A stretch of 64,000 bases of DNA from Ascaphus truei (taxonomy: Eukaryota > Chordata > Amphibia > Anura > Ascaphidae): positions 117,601,706-117,665,705 of the forward strand of contig CM071571.1 of assembly GCA_036426205.1 (NCBI GenBank), read 5' to 3'. The number at the start of each line of letters is the position of its first letter. Position 1 is the first letter of the stretch. Under the pieces are notes generated by a model. That model made no database searches, had not been told where the DNA came from, and saw only the letters and a program-made list of their open reading frames with translations. Positions 55,678 to 64,000 of the stretch are shown one piece after another. The position numbers and the translations under genes were made by a program.

Positions 55678-57341
55678 ATTGGGAGAATGATCTCAGTAAA
55701 AATGAATATACTCCCTAGATTATTATACCACTTCCAGACTCTCCCGGTCCACATCCCTGGCTCAGAATTGAAGAACATCCAAAAACTAATTTTCCAATTT
55801 ATTTGGCAAGGTAAAAAACCCAGAATCGCCAGAACAGTTCTACTGGCCTCAAGGGGGAGAGGAGGACTTGGGGTGCCAGACATTATAAGATACTATCAAG
55901 CCACCCAGTTGCGGCAAGAAGTAGTCTGGAACGCAAACCCAAACCAATACTGCTGGCTAGATATAGAAACGCATTATGCCGGGACGCCTTCACTGCCAGC
56001 ATGATTTTGGTCCCTGAGCAGGGAAGACATGCAGAATAGTAAATTCAAATTATGTCCGATGAGACACACATGGGAGACCTGGACGAAATGCAAACTCAAA
56101 TTCAAGCTCACAGTACCTCATTCTCAACTTACACCAATTCATAAAAATCCAAAATTCCCACCTGGCTGTGAGCCCAGACAATTCGAACAATTTAAAACAA
56201 AAAATATTAGAGTGGTTGCCGACCTCTTGAGTTTAGGGCAGTTCCTGAGTTTCCAAAGCTTACAAACCAAATATGAAATAGCAGGGCTGAACGTTTTCAA
56301 GTACCTACAAATCCGACACTTTATTCAAACATTATCCCCAACGTTGGAATTTCCCCCTCTCACTTGTTTCGAGCAGCTCTGTTGAGAAACAGCCCACCAG
56401 AAAGGTCTGATAACACAAATTTATGCAGAACTGGAGAGGGCAATAGAAGCCCCCACCCACGACTACATGCTGCATTGGGCAGCAGAATTGAATATAGTTA
56501 TAGACCGAGAGGATTGGGAAAATATTTGGGAAACAGCCTCAGGAACTTCCATATGTACCACAATCAAAGAAAATATATACAAAATACTGTTTCGCTGGTA
56601 TCTTACCCCAGTTAGAATAAATCAAATCTAGCCCCTGGCTTCCGATCTATGTTGGAGAGGCTGCGGTCAAAAGAGGGACATGGCCAATATCTGGTGGACA
56701 TGTCCGGAAATTCAGAAATACTGGGAAACCATACAAAACTTAATAAAAGAGGTCACAGACCTCATAATACCCATTGACCCGCTAACCTACCTGTTGGCCA
56801 GGCCCGTAGAGACACTGGACCGACCAACAGGAAAATTAGTCTCCTTCATTCTCACAGCGGCTACGTGTGCGGTGGCTGCCTCCCGGAAGAAAGGGTCTCC
56901 CCCATCTAAACAAACAGTAAAAAAAAAAGGATACAAGAGATGATGGAAATGGAGAAATTATCAGCCTTTTTGAAAAGGACCACTGCCTCTTTCTACAGGA
57001 CATGGGACTCATGGCTGACCCAAACGGTACATCAACCCTAAAACACCTCATAGGAACAAAAGAGGAGTCGGGATAGAACAGGGGCCTCAGTAATGGAAAC
57101 TGAGGAGGAGGGAGGCCACGGCCTCCTCCCCCCACCCCCTCTTTTCCTTTTTCTGTTTCTACACTCGCGCCGCTCCCTGTGGACCCAAGAGGGTCAGGGG
57201 AGCGTTGAGGCTTTTTCCTGACAAACACCAACAAAATTAAAAAATCCTGTATTAGGCCCAAAATACTTCCTGTTTCTGTAATTGTGTGAAATGTACTAAT
57301 GCCTAATAAAAAACTTTGAAACAAAAAGAAGTGCCTGTCAC

Positions 57342-57440
57342 AGGGCCCCACTCTTCGGAGCCCAAATTTCAAGGAGCCCTTCATAATTCAGACGGTTGCC
57401 TCCAGGGTAGGCCTGGGAGCAGTTCTGTCATATACTCAAA
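57342..57440 (+). pseudogene. RNase H start of the Gmr1-like element
   Basis: Directly after the L1 target duplication the frame reads LFGAPNFKEPFIIQTVASRV and GLGAVLSYT. This is the gypsy RNase H entry, with Val where the first catalytic Asp belongs. It continues the RT connection region that ends at 50778. Coding is lost at the foldback repeat. Confidence 0.8.
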
Positions 57441-57601
57441 CCTCACACTAATACTAAAACAGCTCCATAACGGAGACTGATAACATTATCGCGTGATAAT
57501 GTTATCAGTCTCCGTTATGGAGCTGTTTTAGTTTTAGGGTTAGATCATTGCTATCAGTTACACAGTTCAGATATGTATTAATAGTGAGGTTTGAGTATAT
57601 G
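57429..57601. repeat. Foldback hairpin with 38-bp perfect arms
   Basis: 57453-57490 and 57495-57532 are perfect reverse complements around GCGT. An outer pair (CATATACTCAAACCTCAC at 57429-57446 and its reverse complement at 57584-57601) encloses it. Possibly a MITE inserted at the end of the gypsy fragment. Confidence 0.85.
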
Positions 57602-58679
57602 TAACATCTATGCTACACGCTTCTTAATCATCACAGTGCTCTACACCCTAGCAGTGGGGGTCCATTATTGTGGATCCTTGCTGCATTATATGCTGTGGTA
57701 CTCCATTACAAGTATATTTATACATCAACCATTTATATACAGCGTGGTGTGGCCAATGCAACATCTTAGCATTGTGCCCTATTAATACTGTATTGCACAT
57801 TAATATGTGTTCATAGTATGTACTCTGAGAGTTTATTCAATTTGGCTTTCCCTCATCCAACTGTATTTAACTCTTGATATTGGTGGTTATTTCCACCTCA
57901 CTGTTCTGCAGTCTCTATCCCTACCATCTCATTGCTAATAAGCATATGAGTGGCAATATATATCTCAGGGATTGTCACTGCTCTGTTTAATTTTGTTTAA
58001 TATATTTTTTATTACACTTACACGAACACTCGATAATATATGTTTTAAGTTAATAGCAATAAAGGTTAAATTTTATGGAATAGAGAGGTGTGCATTTAAG
58101 TGAATTTTCCTTAGTACATAATCACTTTGTGTCCCCCTTTTTCACTGATTCACTTTCAGTTCACAGTTTGCACCCACTCATAATTATCGAATGACTGTTT
58201 AGTTAATTAGCAAGATTTAAGTTGATCACTCCCTACCCCCCTTTGTTTTTGCAAACCCCAAATACGTTAATATCTAGCATGTAGAATAAAATACTCATTA
58301 CAGGTCCGATTGTATCCTCAATGGTTTGTGGGAAGATAACCTTCTCTCCACTTTAGTTGGCATCTATTTCCAGGCCTTGTAATATAGGTGAATTTCCCCC
58401 TATAATATTTTAACCCTCTAATATTGTAACCTATCCTGAACCGGGTTATATATAACAGTTACTGTTTAACAAAGTGTATTTAACGTGAGATTGTATTAGG
58501 CTAAACCAAGCAAAGCCTATAGGGTCCATATTGCACACAACCTCAGACAGCTCCTTTAAAACTAGTTGAAGATTTTGATGTGAAGCTGTAAATGCAACTA
58601 TGTCTCCGTAAATTGTTAATTGTCTTTAGTTGGTCGCCATTTATTTGTTCTTTCATGCAGAGTTCCTCGCTTCAGACCA
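57602..58679. other. Unassigned sequence
   Basis: Repeat-like (AATAAAGGTTAAATTTTATG near 58060, T- and C-rich end near 58135) but no coding or defined ends. No L1 endonuclease coding is found here on either strand. Confidence 0.3.
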
Positions 58680-59609
58680 GGATGGCTCGGGTGAGGCAGC
58701 TGCTTCATTCTGGTGAGTGAAGTCTGATATTATTCTTTTTATTCCCCAGGAATTCTTTGCTGTACTCTAGGTATTTCATGGAGAAGGCTTTTCCGTTTTT
58801 AGGACCATCAGGCCGAAGGGAAATAGCCATCTATACCGTATCTGACCCCCCTTCTCTCTCAGAAGTTTGTTGACCGGTTGTAGATGCCTGCGCCTACTTA
58901 GTGTAGTAGGCGATAAATCCTGAAAGATTTGCAACTTGATTCCATCAAATGTATTGGATGGGGCGTTTCTTGTGATTTGGCATTGTTCCTCTTTGGTTCT
59001 AAAATAATTGAACCACATAATTATGTCTCATGGCGGCTCCTCAGGCAGCGGCTTGGATCTCAGAGCCCTGTAACATCTATCTAGTTGTAGTTCAGCTTCC
59101 ATTTTGGCGGGAAGCAGGGAGGTCAGCCATCTTGAGATGATTTCCTCAATATCTGAAACAGTTTCCGGAATCCCTCTGAGTCTTATATAATTTCACCTCT
59201 CCCTGTTTTCAAAGTCTTCTTGGCGATCTGCGATATCAGCAATCTGTGTTTTTAGGTATGTTGTGTTTTTTCATTTTTACGGAGGGCTTTGATGGTTGAA
59301 TCAATTTTTTTTTCAACTTGTCTGTGCAGTCTCCGATGTGGGTAATATCCCTTCTCAACTCTTTCAATTCTGCCTGAAATAGGGACTTCAGATCGTTAAA
59401 CAGTTTATTGAAGGGGGTTTTCAGGTTGCTTTTTGTGACCAATTCCCTGTCTGCGCTAGCGCTTCTTTCTCTCTCTTACTTTCTCTTTCTGAGTCAGAGC
59501 CATAGCTGGATGCTGAGGCGTTAGCTCTCTCTGCTCGCGCCATGTCTGGGTTTTGAAAGTAGTTTTTTAAATTTAATGTCGTTTTCCTGTTCTGAGACCT
59601 TGTAGTCAT
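58680..59609 (-). pseudogene. L1-type ORF1 remnant
   Basis: On the minus strand: TTRSQNRKTTLNLKNYFQNP at the start (59609), a coiled coil with LKSLFQAELKELRRDITHIG, an IRLRGIPETVSDIEE RRM-like motif near 59180, then CYRALRSKPLPEEPP and FNYFRTKEEQ...ITRNAP (59018-58776). This is the domain order of L1 ORF1p. Several stops and shifts. ORF2 is not adjacent. Confidence 0.78.
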
Positions 59610-61222
59610 ACTTGAAAAAACGTTGTTTCAGGGCTGTTTATTTTAATTTCCACTTTGTGGTTGTATGTCGTCTGTTTTATGCTTTATTCTTCACTATACT
59701 GGGTCAGAGCGGAGCTGGTAAGTTAGGCTGCTATTCCCGCAGTCACCACGCATGCACCCATTGTAAAAATTGTATACATAGTCAAAATCTTACTGGTTTT
59801 TCAAGTACTGAATCCAGTAGCAGTAATAGTGTTGGTGAGGGGTCTGTGTTGGCTTTGATTTTTCTTGGGATCTGAGGTGCAGGGGCAGGATGGTGCTGGC
59901 TGGATCAATTTTATGGATAATATGGTTGTAGGAAGAGGGGGCTAACAGATCAGAGCTATGTTTTTCTCTCTTGATTTCCCCCCCACAGCATAACTTACCT
60001 GGAAATGTTGTGCCTTAAATTCTGGCTGGTGGTAGCCATCTTGGATCCAGCAGGAACGCAGGCTGGAATGCATGGAGCTGGACAGCACCTGAGTCAGGCG
60101 GTCTCGTGGCCCAGTCTCCCTCCTCACAGCTTGTGCCCTGGTGAGGGAGAGCCCCGCACACCCCCTCAGCCCCATGGAGGACTTGACCAGCCAGACCAGG
60201 AAGTTTGAAAACTCACCCACCCCGACAGCCCACGTGCTGCACCGGGACAAGATGGCCTTCCCGCTACCTGACCCTCCTGCCTCTTATCACTCTGGGCAAC
60301 CTCCGTAGGGAAGATGGGGACCCCCAAGTGCAAGATGCTTGTCTGTCAGCTGGACCAGCCAAACTCAGGAACCTATGCGGTCGGGGGTCGCAACAGTGGG
60401 CAGGTTAGGTTATCGCTTGTTTTTTTTTTGTTTCTTTGTTTTTTTTGGGGGGGGGAGGTTGAGTTGTGTCCTTGTTTCTGCTCTCCACTCCTTTCCCTCT
60501 CCCCTGCCTGATGCTGGCTCTTCTCTTAGTCAGTGGGGAGCACCAGGGCTGGGGTCGCTTAGAAGCCCAGTCGGAAACCCCCTGGAATAATTAGGAGAGA
60601 TGTGATTTTCTTACCCCACAGCATCAGTCTCTGCAGCTCATCATGAGAAAAGAGGGGGAGCACAATCAACCCCTCCTGCACTCACCGATCTGGTTGCATG
60701 TCCATGCTGTGTTTCTCCGGTTATGCTCACCCACCATGGGAATTTCAGGTAGGGGCCTGTGTTTCACGTGAGGGGAGGCCCCAGACACACAAGAGTCTGT
60801 ATGTACCTCGTGAGGGCTAGGCCTCAAAACTATATTCTCTATCCCAAGGGAAATGGACGTTTTTGTTCAAATTTTATTTAGGGTCAGAGTTATCCTTGGG
60901 CAATTGTCTATTGATATTGCTAGGCTTTGTCGGTTTAGGGCTTTACAAATCCTAGGATGGATATAGATTTAGGTCTCTTTAGTGAGTATAACAAGCTCTG
61001 CACATCCATCTTCTCGAAGCTCCAGGTCACGCACCCCCTTCTCTTCCATTTGTAATACCTGTTTCATAACTACAGCTTCATCGTTCTCTCATTTTTCTCT
61101 GTCGTCATGGTACAGTAAATTTGAGTATGCTTCAGTATTCCGCAGCAACATTACCATTTAATACAATGGCTCCTCTGTGGTATTCTTTGACATACCTGTA
61201 CATGTTGAGTTATAATATCTAT
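59610..61222. other. Unassigned sequence, possibly L1 5' UTR in part
   Basis: 59610 to about 60600 is GC-richer and lies where the 5' UTR of the minus-strand L1 would be. A T-rich/G-rich run is at 60418-60460. No gene seen from 60600 to 61222. Confidence 0.3.
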
Positions 61223-61238
61223 AAATATAAAATTGTTT

Positions 61239-61936
61239 TCTGGCGGGCATTACAAAATTAAAACATTCGAGCAAATTAAATCCGAAAAAGAGATCCCCCA
61301 ATCTGAATTCTTTAGATACCTCCAGATCAGAGCATTTTATAACAAAATTAAACCCTGTCCCCCATTGACAAACTTTGAAAAGCTCTGTCTGGTTGAGACG
61401 GACACGAAGGGACTCACGTTGCAGATGTATAAAGAAGTGATCGGTTCTAGTCCCACGGTCACAAAAAAGTTACGATATATGTTGATATGGGAGAAAAATT
61501 TGTCCCAGGATACTCCCCATTGTGCCCTAAACAATGTGGAGATCCGGCCGACCTGTTACATATGCTGTGGTTTTGCCCACAGGTAACTCCCTTGTGGGAG
61601 CAAATTAGAGATTGGCAACAGAGGATCCTTAACCTCACAATTCCACTAGCCCCGTGGTTATTCCTGCTGAACAGGCAGACCCCGGGGATAGCTAAAACAG
61701 ACATTAAACTGATTGCACATTTCGCATTGGCCACGAGGTGCGAAATCGCAGCATTATGGAAACAAAATGAAATTCCAGTAATCCCCAAAATTCGGAACAG
61801 AATTTGGCATACATGCCAGATGGAGAAATTGACAAGTCTCCTAGACGACACTGGCGAAAATTACCTAAATGTCTGGACACCATGGCTAGACCAAACAGAC
61901 ATCCCAGGGGTGGACAGGTCCACAATTTGGCTCTAA
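61239..61936 (+). pseudogene. L1 ORF2 C-terminal fragment
   Basis: Two frames (61233-61586 and 61487-61936) overlap; a frameshift near 61500-61540 splits the ORF2 C-terminal region before the Cys-rich motif. With that shift the sequence is open to a stop at 61934. Nothing upstream of this domain is present. Confidence 0.85.
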
Positions 61937-62285
61937 TAGTAGCAAGTGCGTTTTCCTTTGATGTAGGAGGCGGAAAGATGGGCTTAGGTTAGAATATAGT
62001 AAAATTAAGAAACCCGATCAGATATACAGATGGTAGTATGCAAGGTGAGATGGGACGGCGACCCAAGGAAGAGAAGCATGCAGAGGAGGTGTTTCACACA
62101 CCCACCCTCCCCCACCCCTCTCCCCCTCTCCCACCCCCTCCACATAGGGAGTGTTATTTTGTATTATTATTTTACCAAAAAATGGGAGTTGCACGGTGTT
62201 CAATGTAGAAAATCATTACAAATATTGTATGTATGCACGTATTGTGATACGGCGAAAACTAATAAAAATTTAAGTTACAAAAAAA
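61239..62285 (+). mobile_element. 5'-truncated L1, ORF2 C-terminus and 3' UTR, with target duplication
   Basis: AAATATAAAATTGTTT stands on both sides (61223-61238 and 62286-62301; 16 bp, the right copy partly merged with the A tail). The insert starts inside ORF2 (IKTFEQIKSEKEIPQSEFF) and includes the Cys-rich motif (CPKQCGDPADLLHMLWFCPQ). It ends NYLNVWTPWLD, then a 3' UTR and AATAAAAATTTAAGTTAC plus A run. Same subfamily as 42042-44656, different from the L1 at 50779. Confidence 0.88.
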
Positions 62286-62301
62286 AAATATAAAATTGTT
62301 T

Positions 62302-63084
62302 AATCGTTTTTCAATTGTAGACTGCCAAAGTACATACCACAAATACTAAGCGACATAAATTGTATATAGCTCGTAAAATTGGGCTAGTTATAGATTCAGC
62401 ATCACCTAGAACCAAAGAGCCAAGAGCATTTATGGGATTAATTGAATACATCTTTATAATTGGTGCCTTTTAATGTCACACAAGTATAAGTATTTTTCAC
62501 TATTTTTGAAAACTGTCTTTTTAAATTGTTATGTGCTGTACTCTCTTAGGCCTAAACTCTATTAAATCAGGGGAAATAACATGACATTACCTAACAGGAA
62601 CAGACATTATTTTTCCTGAGTTAAGGCCCTATTCAATAACATGATAATATGCAAAAATAATGTCCGTACCTGCTTTGGAACGTCTGTCAAAAGTTATCGA
62701 TACGCTATTTTACTGGTTAACTCAAGGTTATCGAAACGTTAATCTCCTTAGTCGATAGGCGTTAGGAGTATCGTTACAATAATTGTGTGTGATGTAATGA
62801 TAAACAGAGCTTTGTGGATCTGTCCCTTTAGGAGATAATGTGATTTTTTTCCCACAACTTCCTACTTTTCTTTTTGGATTGTAGAATAAGGATAAGGACA
62901 CATTATTAATTTGGCAACTGACCTTTATGGTTGAAGACATGACAGATTGAGTGCACTGCAGCAGCAGGGTGATCTGGTACAACCTAGTTTTGAGTCTTGA
63001 TTTATTCTTTCACAAGTGACCTGGTAGCTTCTGAATCGGATTTAAGGATGGACTTTGTCCTCAGGACTCTATGTATATCTTTTA
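62302..63084. other. Unassigned AT-rich sequence
   Basis: GAGCTTTGTGGATCTGTCCC near 62810 and GGCCCAGATGCACAAAGCTC at 34861 look like opposite ends of one Harbinger-type MITE family, but neither copy can be delimited. Confidence 0.35.
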
Positions 63085-63235
63085 ATGTTTATCTTTATTT
63101 ATATAGCGCCATCAATGTACTTAGCACTTTATAGCAGTAATACACGTAACGTAATAGGAATAAGGGCTTCACCATAAAAGTAGACATAAAGAAAATGAGT
63201 CCCTGTACCAAAGGGCTTACAATCTAAGTGGTAAG
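63085..63235 (-). mobile_element. SINE/L2-type 3' tail fragment
   Basis: On the minus strand: ATTGTAAGCCCTTTGGTACA, AGGGACT, then AAAGTGCTAAGTACATTGAT and GGCGCTATATAAATAAA. This is the tail region also present in the SINEs at 14615 and 38370. The tRNA-like head is absent. Confidence 0.65.
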
Positions 63236-63621
63236 TAGGGAGAAGATACATAGACAGTAGGAGAGTGTTATTGTTAGTGCGTCTGCAAGGAATCATGGTA
63301 ATGCAGATGTATAGTATGATCCATGCATCAAGAATGCATATATGTTTGATTACAGAGTGGTAAAATATATCACTGTTCTGGCTCTTTGTTACAGTTTGGG
63401 CTAACATTGTTACTAGGAGCCAGAGGTTCATGTGCATTGGGCTTCTATACAGACATATCTTATCTTATCAGTGTGTCTATCAAATTGCAATTTTTTCACT
63501 TACCTTTTGCTGTATACCTATACTTTATTATTTTATAACAATACATGTCTAAAAGATAACAGCTGAATTATTCTTTGGGTAATCCTGCTCTACAACAGTA
63601 CTGCTTAGTAAATATTGGCCT

Positions 63622-64000
63622 ATGTGGGCAGGTAAATGACAGATGAGGTTTAATACAGATAAATGTACGGTTATGCATTTGGGATGCAAGAATAAACTTG
63701 CGACTTACACATTAAACAGGGATAAATTGGAGAAGGATTTAGGAGTGCTTGTAGACAGCAGACTTAGCAATTGTGCCCAAAGTCATGCAGTAGCTGCAAA
63801 GGCAAATAAGATCTTATCTTGCATTAAAGGGGCAAAAGATAGAAGGGAAGTAAACATAATTATGCCCCTTTACAAAGCATTAGTAAGACCACACCTTGAA
63901 TATGGAGTAAAATTTTGGGCACCACTCCTTAGAAAAGACATTATGGAACTAGAGAGAGTGCAGAGAAGAGCCACCAAATTAACAAAGGGGATGGACAATC
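63622..64000 (+). pseudogene. CR1/L2-type LINE RT (thumb region), runs off the window
   Basis: One frame is open from about 63640 to the window end. It includes MRFNTDKCTVMHLGCKN, EKDLGVLVDSRLSNCAQ, LYKALVRPHLEYGVKFWAPL and ELERVQRRATKL, the C-terminal RT motifs of CR1/L2-clade LINEs. A TGA lies just before QMRFN. The element continues beyond base 64000, so its state cannot be judged. Confidence 0.85.

Larger units (their letters stand above)
52506..57041 (+). pseudogene. L1 ORF2 protein (endonuclease and reverse transcriptase)
   Basis: ATG at 52506. The APE endonuclease has RSLNVKGL, LQETH, INVYAPN, VGGDLNM and ITWSDHAPITL. RT follows with TGPDGFTNVYYKRF, SLLNTDLKIYSKILANRL, LSLDAEKAFDRIDW, RQGCPLSPLLFAL and the catalytic SLFADDVILTLS. 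The end has a Cys-rich motif (CWRGCG...NIWWTCP, with Asn where His is usual). Frameshifts lie near 52715, 54245 and 56925. Stops follow 55997. The 707-bp Penelope-like insertion at 54971 splits the region just after WIGRM. Endonuclease and RT motifs are intact in sequence but the frame is not. Confidence 0.92.
50779..57324 (+). mobile_element. Full-length L1-type LINE inserted in Gmr1-like RNase H
   Basis: Seventeen bases, AAAGAAGTGCCTGTCAC, occur on both sides (50762-50778 and 57325-57341), giving exact ends. The element has a 148-bp 5' UTR, ORF1, a 550-bp spacer, ORF2 and a 3' UTR ending CCTAATAAAAAACTTTGAAAC. With the internal 707-bp insertion and its 14-bp duplication removed it is about 5.8 kb, a normal L1 length. 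Few disabling changes relative to its size make it younger than its host gypsy element. Confidence 0.93.
44657..57440 (+). mobile_element. Gmr1-like Ty3/gypsy retrotransposon, heavily interrupted
   Basis: Order: 5' LTR (44657-45197), PBS, SCAN-like gag, protease, integrase, reverse transcriptase, RNase H start. Integrase precedes RT, the copia-like order known for Gmr1-like gypsy elements, whose Gag is also the source of the SCAN domain. It carries solo LTRs at 46563-47661 and 48732-49535 and an L1 at 50779-57324. All frames are broken. RNase H coding resumes after the L1 and is lost at about 57440; the 3' LTR is absent. Confidence 0.85.

Noticed and set aside
58680..59609. This L1 ORF1 as the 5' half of the minus-strand L1 at 42042-44656, split by the gypsy insertion
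   Set aside because: Orientation fits, but no endonuclease coding and about 1.1 kb of unrelated sequence lie between the gypsy end and this ORF1, and no matching junction or duplication was found.

Overview
The window looks like a transposon-dense intergenic stretch of a vertebrate nuclear genome, most likely an amphibian (anuran-type). Reasons: spliced eukaryotic gene structure in a Harbinger transposase, CA/TA microsatellites, a tRNA-derived SINE with a MIR-like core, L1-, CR1/L2- and RTE-type LINEs, two kinds of Ty3/gypsy element, and Penelope-like pieces. The species cannot be named from the sequence. I found no host protein-coding gene that I can identify. The one essentially intact gene is a HARBI1-like transposase.

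Layout. 1-5130: decayed Ty3/gypsy element on the minus strand, order gag-PR-RT-RH-IN, integrase split by a 303-bp insertion. 6936-9905: CR1/L2 3' end, two convergent Penelope-like pieces meeting at an AT array, and a solo LTR (8670-9806). 10400-13270: Harbinger region with a two-intron transposase gene (11738-13116). 14615-18620: SINE, acidic repeat, CA arrays, short tandem repeats and an inverted-repeat element. 20311-20612: TTAA-flanked MITE. 21338-25694: LTR element with CCHC and coiled-coil/IQ-like coding but no recognisable pol. 27451-28198: solo LTR. 29820-30680: RTE fragment. 30915-33261: promoter-like segment and possible small spliced gene. 34977-38225: a mariner-type MITE split by a 2.9-kb composite insertion with a 21-bp target duplication. 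39190-39625: Penelope-like piece with the best hammerhead motif. 40719-41074: MITE. 42042-44656: L1 fragment, minus. 44657-57440: Gmr1-like gypsy element (integrase upstream of RT, SCAN-like gag), carrying two solo LTRs and a 6.5-kb L1 that itself carries a Penelope-like insertion. 57429-64000: foldback hairpin, L1 ORF1 remnant, truncated L1 with target duplication, SINE tail, CR1/L2 RT running off the end.

The most interesting signal is a recurrent hammerhead-ribozyme-like core (CTGANGA-like box, stem II, GAAA, then C-GC-G and a cleavable triplet). It occurs at five places, each linked to a short segment ending in a GCGC/pyrimidine-rich tail, as expected for Penelope-like retroelements. Next are the intact Harbinger gene, the copia-like domain order of the Gmr1-type element, four solo LTRs with perfect 5-bp target duplications, and an LTR element that seems to have swapped pol for a coiled-coil protein. 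All family assignments rest on reading motifs by eye; no database search was possible.
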